The notes below the pieces were generated by a model. It had not been told where the DNA came from, did not search any database, and was given only the letters and a program-made list of their open reading frames with translations. Positions 52,102 to 60,934 of a stretch of DNA of 64,000 nucleotides are shown in pieces. Every line of letters begins with the position of its first letter. Positions within the stretch are counted from its first letter, which is position 1. The stretch is from an uncultured Oscillospiraceae bacterium (GTDB lineage Bacteria; Bacillota; Clostridia; Oscillospirales; Oscillospiraceae): the NCBI GenBank assembly GCA_902478785.1, contig CABSMJ010000007.1:52340-116339 (forward strand). Reading direction: 5' to 3'. A program made the translations under genes and the position numbers.

Positions 52102-53481
52102 ATGTATAACGACGAGAAGAATCTGTATCATTATAATTATCGTAAAGATGGCACAGAGCAGCCCCAGTCGGCCCAGCCTCCCGTGGTGGAGACCACCTAC
52201 CGGGAGCCTTGGGAGGAGCCCAAGAAGAAGGGCGGCAAGAAAAACAAGGCTGCTTTGAAGGTGACCGCTCTGGCTTTGAGCTGCGCCCTGCTGGGCGGTG
52301 CCGCCGGTGCCGGCGTCATGTGGGCAGCTGGCAGCGACGGAAATACCGCTGAGGTCCAGGTCAGCAAGCGGGAGCCTGTGGAGGTCAAGCAGGTGGCCGT
52401 GGACGGCCAGACCAAGATGACCGACGCGGAGAACTACGCCGCCAACGTCAACAGCGTGGTCTCCATCAACTGCTCCGCCACCACCAACTACTTCGGCCAG
52501 ACGGTGGAGAACGCCTCCTCCGGTTCCGGCTTTATTCTGACGGAGGACGGCTATATCGTCACCAACCACCACGTCATCGACGGAGCCACCTCCGTGAAGG
52601 TGACGCTGTACTCCGGCGAGACTTATGACGCCACCGTGGTGGGCTCTGATGAGGACTATGATATCGCAGTGCTGAAGATCAACGCCACCGGCCTCCAGGC
52701 TGTCACCGTGGGCGACAGCGACAGCCTCAATGTGGGCGACCACGTTCTGGCGGTGGGCAACCCCCTGGGTGAGCTGACCTTCTCCATGTCCGGCGGCATG
52801 GTCTCCAGTGTGAACCGCCCCATCAACGTGGACGGCACGCCCTTCAACATGATCCAGACCGATACCTCCATCAACCCCGGCAACTCTGGTGGCCCTCTGT
52901 TCAATGAGTACGGCGAAGTGGTGGGCATCGTGTCCGCCAAGTACTCCAGCTACTCCAATGAGACGGTGGAGGGCCTGGGCTTTGCCATCCCCATCAACGA
53001 CGTCATGTCCATGCTGGAGGACATCATGACCAACGGCTATGTGACCAACAAGGCCTACCTGGGTGTCACTGCCGCCACCATGAATGCCCAGATGGCCCAG
53101 CAGACCGGCCTGACCGAGGGCGTCTATGTCTACTCCGTGGAGGAGGGCAGCGCCGCCGACAAGGCGGGCATCCAGCCCGGTGACGTTATCACCAAGGTGG
53201 ACGACACCACCATCACCTCCATGGAGGACCTGAGTGCCGCCAAGAAGGGCTACACCGCCGGTGACACTGCTACCTTCACCCTCTACCGCCAGGGCGATAC
53301 CCTCACCGTGAAGCTGACATTTGGCTCCGAACCGGCGCAGAGTACCACCCAGCAGGATACCACCCAGAATAGCTCCCAGAACAATTCCAACTACTATAAT
53401 CCCGACGACTTGTTCGACTACTTCTTTGGTAATCGTTCCGGGTCCGGCAGCGGCTCTAGCGGCACCGGCACCGCGGCGTAA
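52102..53481 (+). CDS. htrA: HtrA/DegP-like membrane-anchored serine protease
   Basis: A 459-residue envelope quality-control protease. A 55-residue charged cytoplasmic segment precedes one TM helix (VTALALSCALLGGAAGAGVMW). The trypsin-like domain has the triad His 157 (VTNHHVI), Asp 187 (DYDIAVL) and Ser 262 (NPGNSGGPL). A single PDZ domain (345-440) follows, and a Ser/Gly/Asn-rich tail after residue 415. AAGGAGGACTCG precedes the ATG. The architecture is that of Bacillus HtrA/YvtA-type proteases. Confidence 0.95.
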   Translation: MYNDEKNLYHYNYRKDGTEQPQSAQPPVVETTYREPWEEPKKKGGKKNKAALKVTALALSCALLGGAAGAGVMWAAGSDGNTAEVQVSKREPVEVKQVAVDGQTKMTDAENYAANVNSVVSINCSATTNYFGQTVENASSGSGFILTEDGYIVTNHHVIDGATSVKVTLYSGETYDATVVGSDEDYDIAVLKINATGLQAVTVGDSDSLNVGDHVLAVGNPLGELTFSMSGGMVSSVNRPINVDGTPFNMIQTDTSINPGNSGGPLFNEYGEVVGIVSAKYSSYSNETVEGLGFAIPINDVMSMLEDIMTNGYVTNKAYLGVTAATMNAQMAQQTGLTEGVYVYSVEEGSAADKAGIQPGDVITKVDDTTITSMEDLSAAKKGYTAGDTATFTLYRQGDTLTVKLTFGSEPAQSTTQQDTTQNSSQNNSNYYNPDDLFDYFFGNRSGSGSGSSGTGTAA

Positions 53482-53524
53482 AAATAGATGATCCTATCTT
53501 CTTTCTTCCTCTTCTTTTGTTTTG

Positions 53525-53560
53525 CGGAAAAGCGCTCCACAACTGTGGAGCGCTTTTCCG
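53525..53560 (+). terminator. Terminator after htrA
   Basis: Perfect 16-bp stem with AACT loop (53525-53540 and 53545-53560); the T-tract is inside the 3' arm. Confidence 0.85.
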
Positions 53561-53695
53561 GCATCCACTAAGGTTCTGCGATTTTGCAAACTTTGACAAA
53601 AAAAGGAGGGAGGGCGAAACTTTTCTTCTCAGAAATACGTCTATACCTTACAGGGCTGTACGTAAAAATTAGGTAAGATCTCTGTAAAAAGGGAC

Positions 53696-53723
53696 TTGCA
53701 ATTTGAAGGAAGTGTGCTATTAT
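53696..53723 (+). promoter_or_regulatory. Promoter of the LTA-synthase-like gene
   Basis: TTGCAA and TATTAT with a 16-base spacer, about 100 bases before the ATG. The 339-base gap between htrA and this gene holds only this promoter and the terminator. Confidence 0.6.
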
Positions 53724-53820
53724 CTACTGACGGCGGTTCGACAAAAAATACGCTGATCCGAATCGCCCGGCGGGAGGAACTAGGTCGTCTCGCCCTGTGC
53801 ATAAGGAGAACAAAGCAAAT

Positions 53821-56049
53821 ATGAATTCTACCGTTGAAATCCGTGACCCTCAAATGGTTCGGCCACGGCTCCGGCTGGAATGGCCCCGGGTGTCCAGCAC
53901 TCGGAAAAGCCGTATCACCGGGGCGGTGATCGCCGGAGCCCTGATCCTTTTCATCCTGATCTTTTTGCAGGCCTTCGTCACCCATGGAGACCCCACCGCC
54001 GGTGACGCCGTCACCGGAACGGTGTCCCCCACGGGGAACACCATCGTCTGGGTGGGACCCCTGCAGCTGGTGCTGTCGGTGCTGCTGGCCCTGGCGGCGG
54101 GAGCGGTGGCTGCCTTCCGTTTGGAGTGGAACGTCAGCCAGCGGGTGGCCTGCTGGTGTACCGGCGTGGTGTATCTGCTGCTGCCGGTAGCCTCTTTGAC
54201 CATGATGGAGTACTTAGGCGGTGTGTTTACCTATGACTGGTCCCCGCTGACTTTCTTCCGCAACTACATCTTTGCCGCGCTGCTGTTTCTGGGGATCTAC
54301 GCCATCGGCGGCAGTGTCCGAATCTCCTGGTTCGTCATCAACACCATTTTTTACATCTTCGGTGTGGCCAACCACTATGTGCTCTCCTTCCGGGGAACTC
54401 CGCTGCTGCCGGCGGACCTTGCCAGTGTGGGTACGGGCCTGACTGTGGCAGGTACCTATGACTATACGCCGGACAAGTATGTGGTGCTGGGCACGGTGTT
54501 CTTTGTGGCGCTGCTGGCCCTGGGCGTCCGGCTGCCGGTGCTCAAGCCCGGCAAGCGCCTGAAGCTGGGCATCCGCCTGGGTTCCCTGGCGGTGATCGCG
54601 CTGTTCTGCGGCCTGCTGTATACCTCCGACTGGTTTGCCAACCAGGGCATCAAGCCCGACTTCTTCAACCAGGCCCGGGGCTACCGCAACAATGGCTCCC
54701 TCTTCCACTTCTGGATCAACTCCAAGTATCTCATTGTCAGCCCGCCGGAGGGCTATTCCAGCGACCAGGTGGAGCAGATCGTCAACTCCGGTGAGGAGCA
54801 GTCGGGCAACGACGGCGCCTCTGGCGCCACCAAGGACCGGCCCAACATCATCTGCATCATGGATGAGACGCTGTCGGATCTGAGTGTGGTGGGGGATTTC
54901 ACCACCAATGTCGACTACATGCCCTATATGCGCTCTTTGTCCGACAACACCGTCAAGGGCCACCTGTATGTGTCCGTGTACGGTGCAGGAACGGCCAACA
55001 GCGAGTTTGAGGTCCTCACCGGTGACTCCCTGGCCTTCCTGCCTGCGGGCGCCTGCGCCTACGAGTCCTATGTGGACAATCCCATGCCCTCTCTGGTGTC
55101 CTCTCTGGGCACGCTGGGCTATTCCAAGACCGCATTCCACCCCTATTACGGTGCCAACTGGCAGCGGGAGCGGGTCTATCCTCTGCTGGGCTTTGAGGAC
55201 TATATCTCCATTGAGGACCTCTTCGGCCAGGAGAACGTGGCCCAGTACCGGGAGGACGGCAACTTCCTGCGTTACAGCCAGGAGGTCTCTGAGATGTATC
55301 CCGACCAGGTGACCTTCCTGCGTCGCTACGTCAGCGATGAGTTCGACTTCCGTCAGGTGGAGCAGATGTATGAGGAGCGGGACGAGAGCCGGCCCTTCTT
55401 CCTGTTCAACGTGACCATGCAGAACCACTCCAGCTATACCAGCACCTCCAGCAACTTCCAGCAGGAGGTCTGGCTCACTGGCGACATGGAGGGCAAGTAC
55501 CCCAAGGCCGACCAGTATCTGTCCCTGGTCAAGCGCACTGACGACGCCTTCCAGCAGCTCACGTCCTACTTCAGCCAGGTCAATGAGCCCACCATTATCT
55601 GCATCTTCGGTGACCATCAGCCCTCCATTGAAAGCGGGTTCTATGAGGACCTCTTCGGCAAGTCCATCAACAACCTGACCCTGGAGGAGCGGCAGAAGAT
55701 GTATCAGACCCCGTTCATCATCTGGGCCAACTATGAGATCGAGGAGCAGGAGATCGACGCCATCAGCGCCAACTACCTGTCCACCCTCCTGATGGAGGTG
55801 GCGGGCCTGCCCCTGACGGACTACCAGCAGTACCTGTCCCAGCTGCACACCAAGATCCCCGTCATCAATGCCAATGGCTATCTGGGCGACGATGGCCAGT
55901 GGTACCTGATCGACGACAAGACTTCCCCCTATGCCAATCTGGTGGCAGACTACGACAAGGTCCAGTACAACAACCTCTTCGACACAGAAAACCGAGTGGA
56001 GGACCTGTATCTGCTGAAAAAAGTGGAAAGTACCGCCACAGAGCCATAA
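53821..56049 (+). CDS. LTA-synthase/MdoB-family phosphoglycerol transferase
   Basis: A 742-residue enzyme with N-terminal membrane helices (about 40-270; roughly six) and an extracytoplasmic sulfatase-fold domain. The metal and nucleophile residues are in CIMDETLSDLSV (Glu 349), GAGTANSEFEVLTG (Thr 391 as nucleophile candidate) and IFGDHQPSI (Asp 598, His 599). It would transfer phosphoglycerol or a related group onto a surface polymer. Unlike classical LtaS the ESF motif reads ETL. ATG at 53821 follows AAGGAG by 12 bases. Confidence 0.93.
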   Translation: MNSTVEIRDPQMVRPRLRLEWPRVSSTRKSRITGAVIAGALILFILIFLQAFVTHGDPTAGDAVTGTVSPTGNTIVWVGPLQLVLSVLLALAAGAVAAFRLEWNVSQRVACWCTGVVYLLLPVASLTMMEYLGGVFTYDWSPLTFFRNYIFAALLFLGIYAIGGSVRISWFVINTIFYIFGVANHYVLSFRGTPLLPADLASVGTGLTVAGTYDYTPDKYVVLGTVFFVALLALGVRLPVLKPGKRLKLGIRLGSLAVIALFCGLLYTSDWFANQGIKPDFFNQARGYRNNGSLFHFWINSKYLIVSPPEGYSSDQVEQIVNSGEEQSGNDGASGATKDRPNIICIMDETLSDLSVVGDFTTNVDYMPYMRSLSDNTVKGHLYVSVYGAGTANSEFEVLTGDSLAFLPAGACAYESYVDNPMPSLVSSLGTLGYSKTAFHPYYGANWQRERVYPLLGFEDYISIEDLFGQENVAQYREDGNFLRYSQEVSEMYPDQVTFLRRYVSDEFDFRQVEQMYEERDESRPFFLFNVTMQNHSSYTSTSSNFQQEVWLTGDMEGKYPKADQYLSLVKRTDDAFQQLTSYFSQVNEPTIICIFGDHQPSIESGFYEDLFGKSINNLTLEERQKMYQTPFIIWANYEIEEQEIDAISANYLSTLLMEVAGLPLTDYQQYLSQLHTKIPVINANGYLGDDGQWYLIDDKTSPYANLVADYDKVQYNNLFDTENRVEDLYLLKKVESTATEP

Positions 56050-56074
56050 TCATTTTGCAGATGCTGCACGCAGT

Positions 56075-56111
56075 GAGGGGCCTGCCGCAAAAGCGGCAGG
56101 CCCCTCTTTTT
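56075..56111 (+). terminator. Terminator after the LTA-synthase-like gene
   Basis: Perfect 14-bp stem with AAAA loop (56075-56088 and 56093-56106), then TTTTTC. Confidence 0.95.
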
Positions 56112-56185
56112 CATGTCGTGAATATTCTGGAGAAAACATGGGAAAACTGGGAGAAGAGGCCGAACGTTGTCGAAAAAAGAAGAGG

Positions 56186-56214
56186 TTGACATCCGTCTAC
56201 CACTTTGCTATGAT
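56186..56214 (+). promoter_or_regulatory. Promoter of the polysaccharide deacetylase gene
   Basis: TTGACA and TATGAT, 17-base spacer, about 100 bases before the ATG. Confidence 0.75.
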
Positions 56215-56316
56215 TTAGTAGACAAATGTATACCATTTGAAATTTCCCAATGTGGGAGCGGTTCGCCCAGAGAGTAGCCGGGGGAGCATCGCAAGGCAAA
56301 AGAAAGGAGCTGTCCC

Positions 56317-57531
56317 ATGAAATGCAGAGTATCGGCGCTGGTGCTGCTGGCGTTGGTGTTGTCTTTGAGTCTGGTTCGGCCGGCACATACGGCCAAGCTG
56401 CTGGCCATCACCTTTGATGACGGGCCCAGCCCGGTGTATACGCCCCAGGTGCTGGATGAGCTGGACAAGCGGAACGTCAAGGCCACCTTCTTCATGGTGG
56501 GAAAGTGGCTGCCGGGGAAGCAGGCGCTGCTGGACCGGATGGTGTCGGAGGGCCATGAGATTGCCAGCCATACCTATGACCATGTGAACTTGACCGACGC
56601 CACGCCCTCCCAGGTGCGGGAGCAGATCCAAAAGAACCGGGAGGCATTGTCATCCTACACAGGGCTGTCGGATTTTCTGGTGCGTACGCCCTTCGGCGTG
56701 CGGAAGGACTCGGTGCTGAAGAATCTGGGGGCGCCGCTGATTTTGTGGAGTATCGATCCGGCAGCGGGCAAACAGGTGCCCGGGAACAAGATGGCCCAGC
56801 AGGTCATCTCCAGCGCCAAAGACGGAGATATCATCCTGCTCCATGACACCACCCAGTACAATCTGGACGCGGTGGGACCCATTCTGGATACCCTGCGGGC
56901 CAAGGGCTTTGATTTTGTCACAGTCAGTGAACTGTTTCGCCTGCGAGGCGTGGACCTGAAAGACGGCGTGATCTATAAGAGAGCGCCGGCGGCTGCCTCC
57001 GCCAAGCAGAATACCTCCTGGGCCCAAAAGGATATCCAGTATGTCCAGGCAAAGGGGATCATGACCGGAGACCGCACCGGCTGGCACCCGGAGAAGACCA
57101 TGACCCGGGCCATGGCGGTCACCACGCTGTGGCGGGCCTGCGGCACACCGCAGGCAAAGACAAAGGCGGGCTTTTTGGATGTTTCACCGTATAGCTGGTA
57201 TACCCAGGCGGTGGATTGGGGCCGGGAGACGGGCCTGATCCAGGGAAAGACGGAGAAGCGGTTCGCCCCCAATGACTCTATCACCCGGCAGGAGCTGTAT
57301 GTGCTCCTGGCCCGGCTGCTCCAAAGCCAGGGCGTGCAGGCGCCGCAGAGCGGGGAAGTGCCGGTGTACGAGGACAGCTTCCGGGTCAGCGCCTGGGCTC
57401 GTCCGGAGGTGCAGTACCTCCAGCGGCTGGGCTTTGTCTCTGCCAACGATAAGGAACTGCTGCGGCCCGGCGACAAGGCCACTCGGGCAGAGGCAGCGGA
57501 GCTTCTGCATTGGTATCTGGAACGGCAGTGA
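56317..57531 (+). CDS. Secreted polysaccharide deacetylase with SLH domains
   Basis: A 404-residue secreted CE4 enzyme. A signal peptide (to about residue 25) precedes the NodB domain: motif 1 TFDDGP (32-37), motif 2 SHTYDH (84-89, metal histidines), motif 3 RTPFG, and a late WSIDP and LLHD. Residues 228-404 hold SLH repeats (AQKDIQYVQAKGIMTG, YTQAVDWGRETGLIQG, ARPEVQYLQRLGFV) that anchor proteins to pyruvylated wall polymers. Likely substrate is peptidoglycan or a wall glycan. AAAGGAG precedes the ATG. It is the last host gene before the conjugative element. Confidence 0.93.
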   Translation: MKCRVSALVLLALVLSLSLVRPAHTAKLLAITFDDGPSPVYTPQVLDELDKRNVKATFFMVGKWLPGKQALLDRMVSEGHEIASHTYDHVNLTDATPSQVREQIQKNREALSSYTGLSDFLVRTPFGVRKDSVLKNLGAPLILWSIDPAAGKQVPGNKMAQQVISSAKDGDIILLHDTTQYNLDAVGPILDTLRAKGFDFVTVSELFRLRGVDLKDGVIYKRAPAAASAKQNTSWAQKDIQYVQAKGIMTGDRTGWHPEKTMTRAMAVTTLWRACGTPQAKTKAGFLDVSPYSWYTQAVDWGRETGLIQGKTEKRFAPNDSITRQELYVLLARLLQSQGVQAPQSGEVPVYEDSFRVSAWARPEVQYLQRLGFVSANDKELLRPGDKATRAEAAELLHWYLERQ

Positions 57532-57545
57532 GAGGGCGGAAGGCC

Positions 57546-57574
57546 TTGCGCTTTTGGGCGGAACATGATACAAT
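57546..57574 (+). promoter_or_regulatory. Promoter of the interrupted host gene
   Basis: TTGCGC and extended -10 TGATACAAT, 17-base spacer, directly upstream of a good ribosome site and the seven-codon remnant. Confidence 0.65.
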
Positions 57575-57608
57575 TTCTCGTTAGAAAAGAGCAAAGGAGA
57601 CTTCCTTG

Positions 57609-57632
57609 ATGAAATTAGGAATCGTAATATAG
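57609..57632 (+). pseudogene. 5' remnant of a host gene cut by the element
   Basis: Behind AAAGGAG a reading frame MKLGIVI runs into TAG. A consensus-like promoter and ribosome site serving only seven codons suggest the rest was displaced by the insertion whose sequence begins here. The hydrophobic beta-strand-like start would fit many alpha/beta proteins, for example DsrE-like ones; that identity is a guess. Confidence 0.5.
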
Positions 57633-57740
57633 ACGCCTATTTTCATATCTTTATGTATCGCAATGCAATTCCATAAACCCCAGTGTTTTCAATGGTTCTA
57701 CGGGTTCTGACACAGATAAGACTTCATAAAACAATATGTA

Positions 57741-57776
57741 TCTCTACGCCAAAATGGCGTAAAAATGGCGTAGAGA
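57741..57776 (+). repeat. Inverted/direct repeat cluster near the element end
   Basis: TCTCTACGCCA (57741-57751) and TGGCGTAGAGA (57766-57776) are perfect inverted repeats, and AAAATGGCGTA occurs twice within them as a direct repeat. Such clusters suit recombinase or accessory-protein binding near an attachment site. A transcription signal is less likely because no T-tract follows. Confidence 0.6.
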
Positions 57777-57820
57777 TTGAGTGACGGAATAAGACCAACA
57801 CAAGTTAAAACGCCAACGAT

Positions 57821-57882
57821 AAAACGGAGCATGACAAGATGATTCTCAATTTCTTGTCATGCTCCGTTTTATATTTTTTAAG
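57821..57882 (+). terminator. Terminator just upstream of the first element gene
   Basis: Perfect 19-bp stem (57821-57839 and 57852-57870) followed by ATATTTTTT, ending ten bases before the start codon of the next gene. It would block read-through from the host side, and the gene behind it needs a promoter within or beyond the hairpin, so it may also act as an attenuator. Confidence 0.85.
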
Positions 57883-57891
57883 GAGGAAACC

Positions 57892-59031
57892 ATGTCGAAC
57901 TATCAACTTGAAATCAAGCAAATTGTAGACTATCCCCGTTGCCGGATTCATAGAGAGTTTATCCAGGCGCTCATTTCTGACCGGAGTATCCGAACCAACA
58001 ATGGATGCTCCGGTCTTTTTTATTATGCCGTTCTCTGTTCCTATGCCAACTTCCGCACCTCTTACAGACGGATTGACGGAATTTCTTATACAGTTTACCC
58101 GGGTGAATGGGTCTGCACTATTAAGGAGCTCGCAGAGTGGTTGCGGTTCCGTACAAAGCGGCGTGTTTTAGAAGTACTGGAAGGGCTCCAAAGGGATCAT
58201 CTGATAGATTATAAAATTATGGGCCGTGATAAATTGGTGCGGTATCGGATTAAGAGTTGGAAGCAGCATAATACCGTTCTCGACTATAACTGCCCCTGTC
58301 AGAAGGACACAGGATTTTATTTTCTCCCAGTTACTACGGCTACCGATTTGATTAGTGTGGGCAGATGTTCTGAAATGGACATTCTCCTGGACCTCTGGAT
58401 CTCCGCAATTTACAATGATGATCGTGTGCAAGGTTCTTTTTCAGGACCGGTGGCATATTTCCGCAACGGTAGTGGGAATCCTTTGGTATCTTACACTGAA
58501 TTGGCCGCCCGATGGGGAATTTCAAAAGCAACCGTTGGCCGTGTATTGAAAAAACTCTCACGGTTAGGGCATATCACCATGGTCACTTTTCCTGGCCGCC
58601 ACGGTACGGCAATCTACCTCCAGAACTATCTTTCGACCATGTTTCAGATCTCTGATGTGATGGTCGATAAAGCAGAAGTAGCACTCTCTCTCAATATCAA
58701 AATCACGCAGCCATGTGCAGACCAGAACGCAGGAACGTCCGCCTCCTGTGTTTCAACACAACCGATTATCGTTTCAAAACCGCCTGTGGATATAATTGTG
58801 CAGAAAGTCCTACAACTCCTTGAAAGACAAGGGGTTTCGTGTTCTCAATGCCCTCATTGCTCCTATAAGTTATATCCATTATCGGGTGATGGACAGAGTA
58901 ATTGTTTTGGTGATAAGCAGGAACCGTTTTTCAGGTACCGCATGGAAGTTCTCTGCGGAACTGGCGGGCCTCGGTACGTATTTATCCTTTCAACCAGTCT
59001 TCAGCGAGAAGAGGTGAATCATAATGGCTAA
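57892..59031 (+). CDS. Replication-initiator-like winged-helix protein
   Basis: A 379-residue protein of the type at the start of many Firmicute conjugative modules. Residues 10-130 hold one winged helix (YPGEWVCTIKELAEWLRFRT, RVLEVLEGLQRDHLIDYK) and residues 190-260 a second (YTELAARWGISKATVGRVLK, LSRLGHITMVTFPGRHG). The C-terminal part has CSQCPHC, a possible zinc knuckle with a later Cys. This two-wing layout resembles RepA/DnaD-like initiators; DNA binding is a safe inference, the replication role is not proven. AAGGAGG precedes the ATG at 57892. Confidence 0.8.
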   Translation: MSNYQLEIKQIVDYPRCRIHREFIQALISDRSIRTNNGCSGLFYYAVLCSYANFRTSYRRIDGISYTVYPGEWVCTIKELAEWLRFRTKRRVLEVLEGLQRDHLIDYKIMGRDKLVRYRIKSWKQHNTVLDYNCPCQKDTGFYFLPVTTATDLISVGRCSEMDILLDLWISAIYNDDRVQGSFSGPVAYFRNGSGNPLVSYTELAARWGISKATVGRVLKKLSRLGHITMVTFPGRHGTAIYLQNYLSTMFQISDVMVDKAEVALSLNIKITQPCADQNAGTSASCVSTQPIIVSKPPVDIIVQKVLQLLERQGVSCSQCPHCSYKLYPLSGDGQSNCFGDKQEPFFRYRMEVLCGTGGPRYVFILSTSLQREEVNHNG

Positions 59032-59572
59032 GAAACCTGTTGTCAAAAAGGTGGAAGATGATCCGCGCTATCATGATACATGGCGTCTGCTAAAAAAATA
59101 CCGCGATGTGGTGTGGAGCTTGGAATTGTCTGTCCAGCAGCTGAAAAAGCAGTTTGAGGTTGAATACGGCAGCAGTATCGAAGACTTTCTGGAGTCAGTC
59201 TATCTCGCCGGCGCAGACCTGGGCGGGACCCGGATTGAGGACCATGCACGCTGTATTGAGAGGAGCCACAAAATGCTGTCACTGCTCAACCATTCTGTGG
59301 ATCTTCTCCGTACTCGGCATAAAAATGGCGAGGAATTCTACTGGATTTTGTACTTTACATACCTTTCTCCACAGCAACTTAAAAATGCAGAGGAAATTAT
59401 TGAACAATTGCGGCCTCATATGCAAGACATCAGTTTCCCCACTTATTATCGAAAGCGCAAGAAGGCAGTTGAAGCGCTTAGTTCCATCCTTTGGGGGTAT
59501 ACTTCGCAAGAATGCCTACAAATTCTGGCCCAGTTTTATCCGTCGGAACAGGAAACATCAGAACAACTATAA
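59024..59572 (+). CDS. Unknown helical element protein
   Basis: A 182-residue charged, all-helical protein starting MAKKPVVKKVEDDPRYHDTW. It has no membrane segment or metal motif. The C-terminal 60 residues (LKNAEEIIEQLRPHM, YYRKRKKAVEALSSILWGYT) look like a sigma-4/ArpU-type helix-turn-helix, but weakly. The start overlaps the previous gene by eight bases with an AGAAGAGGTG site, so both belong to one transcript. I do not recognise a function. Confidence 0.7.
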   Translation: MAKKPVVKKVEDDPRYHDTWRLLKKYRDVVWSLELSVQQLKKQFEVEYGSSIEDFLESVYLAGADLGGTRIEDHARCIERSHKMLSLLNHSVDLLRTRHKNGEEFYWILYFTYLSPQQLKNAEEIIEQLRPHMQDISFPTYYRKRKKAVEALSSILWGYTSQECLQILAQFYPSEQETSEQL

Positions 59573-59712
59573 AGTGGTCATCACTGCCGTTGATAGGAAA
59601 TTGAGAGTGTTTTGAGAGAGAATTGAGAGGGTTTTGGTATTGCAAAGATAATCTCAATATGGTACACTGGTCATGCTCAAAACTGTCCCAAAAAACTGAA
59701 AACATCCGCATA

Positions 59713-59735
59713 AGGCGCTCAAAGCGTCTTTTTTT
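59713..59735 (+). terminator. Weak terminator after the unknown element gene
   Basis: Six-pair stem including one G-U (59713-59718 and 59724-59729) with seven T residues. Confidence 0.6.
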
Positions 59736-59758
59736 GTGCCCTTTTGCGGACTTCAAGG

Positions 59759-59793
59759 CAGCACCTGGTTAACCGGGTGCTGTCTTTGTTTTC
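59759..59793 (+). terminator. Hairpin/attenuator ahead of the transfer genes
   Basis: Ten-bp stem with TTAA loop (59759-59768 and 59773-59782) followed by TCTTTGTTTTC, 36 bases before the next start. It may separate the regulatory genes from the secretion block. Confidence 0.65.
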
Positions 59794-59828
59794 AGTGAGG
59801 GAATCACATCAAAGGAGGTCTTTTTCAG

Positions 59829-60209
59829 TTGAAACAGGAAAAAACACCACCCAACAAGCCGATGCGGAAGGGGCCGAATTTTGCCCGCCTCCTCTACATG
59901 GCGTATCTGTGTATCTGCATGAGTGTCTGCTTTGCGGCGCCGGCGTCTGCGGCCACCATCTGGGAAAAGGCATCGGAAATCATGCAGGATGTTTACACCC
60001 AGATTCTGACCATCTCCACAATCGCTGCCATCGTCACTGCGTCTGTGGCGCTCTTGATGATGAATTTCTCTCGCTCCGGCAGGACGGTAGAGGAATCGCG
60101 GGCCTGGCTCAAGCGCATCATCATCACCTGGGTCATTCTTAACGGCCTCGGCTTCATTATGGCGTATATTACCCCGTTCTTCAGCGGCGGCCAGTGGACG
60201 CCGTCCTAA
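59829..60209 (+). CDS. VirB2/TrbC-like pilin-type protein
   Basis: A 126-residue protein with a signal-like segment (LLYMAYLCICMSVCFAAPASA) and two later hydrophobic helices (ILTISTIAAIVTASVALLMM, IIITWVILNGLGFIMAYI) separated by a basic loop. Size and topology match pilin-like subunits of type IV secretion in Gram-positive elements, and a TrbL-like gene follows. The start is TTG at 59829, ten bases after GGAGG; an internal ATG at 59862 is less well placed. Confidence 0.7.
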   Translation: MKQEKTPPNKPMRKGPNFARLLYMAYLCICMSVCFAAPASAATIWEKASEIMQDVYTQILTISTIAAIVTASVALLMMNFSRSGRTVEESRAWLKRIIITWVILNGLGFIMAYITPFFSGGQWTPS

Positions 60210-60215
60210 CTGCCT

Positions 60216-60926
60216 ATGGGGATTTTAGATGGCATTGTAGAGTGGATTGCGGAACAAGTCATGCATGGCCTGGATTTAATCAACACATCAGTTTTGGGCG
60301 CACTGGGCTGTGATATGAGCATCTTTCTCCGCTATTTCCCCGCAGCAGAAACCATGTATGAGATCTTTGTCGCTCTTGCCATAGGATTGATTTTGCTTAT
60401 CTGGGTGTGGAACCTTGTCAAGAACTTTGGCCTTGGCATAGGAAGCGAGGCAGAAGATCCTGTGAAATTGAGTATCCGGGCAGTCGTATTTATACTGCTG
60501 GCATACTATGCCAATGAAATTGTGGATCTCGTGCTTAGTATCGGTGGTACACCGTATAACTGGATTATGGATTCTGAGCTGCCGAGCCTGGATTTTGGCA
60601 GTTTCAATTCTGTCCTGCTCACCATCGTTGGAGTCTGTGCCAGTGGTGCTGTGACAATCATTGTGCTGATACTGGTGCTGATCCTTGCCTGGAACTATCT
60701 AAAACTGCTGTTTGAAGCAGCGGAGCGATATGTTCTGCTTGGCATTTTAGTCTACACCGCTCCCGTAGCATTTGCTATGGGGGCCTCCCAGTCCACCGCT
60801 AACATTTTCAAGAGTTGGTGCCGTATGTTCGGGGGCCAGATTTTCTTGCTCCTTATGAATGCATGGTGTCTGCGGCTCTTTGTTAGTATGGTGGGCTCCT
60901 TTATTGCCAATCCGCTTTCTATCTGA
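60216..60926 (+). CDS. TrbL/VirB6-like conjugal transfer membrane protein
   Basis: A 236-residue protein with six predicted membrane helices (FVALAIGLILLIWVWNLV, AVVFILLAYYANEIVDLVL, TIIVLILVLILAWNYLKLL, YVLLGILVYTAPVAFAMGAS and others). Pattern and position after the pilin gene identify it as the polytopic channel component of the transfer machine. It starts six bases after the previous stop. Confidence 0.8.
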   Translation: MGILDGIVEWIAEQVMHGLDLINTSVLGALGCDMSIFLRYFPAAETMYEIFVALAIGLILLIWVWNLVKNFGLGIGSEAEDPVKLSIRAVVFILLAYYANEIVDLVLSIGGTPYNWIMDSELPSLDFGSFNSVLLTIVGVCASGAVTIIVLILVLILAWNYLKLLFEAAERYVLLGILVYTAPVAFAMGASQSTANIFKSWCRMFGGQIFLLLMNAWCLRLFVSMVGSFIANPLSI

Positions 60927-60934
60927 CAGGGGGA

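Noticed and set aside
53524..53561. Possible CRISPR-like or other regularly spaced repeats in the window
   Set aside because: Only isolated terminator hairpins and the asnS duplication were found; no array of short repeats with unique spacers exists.
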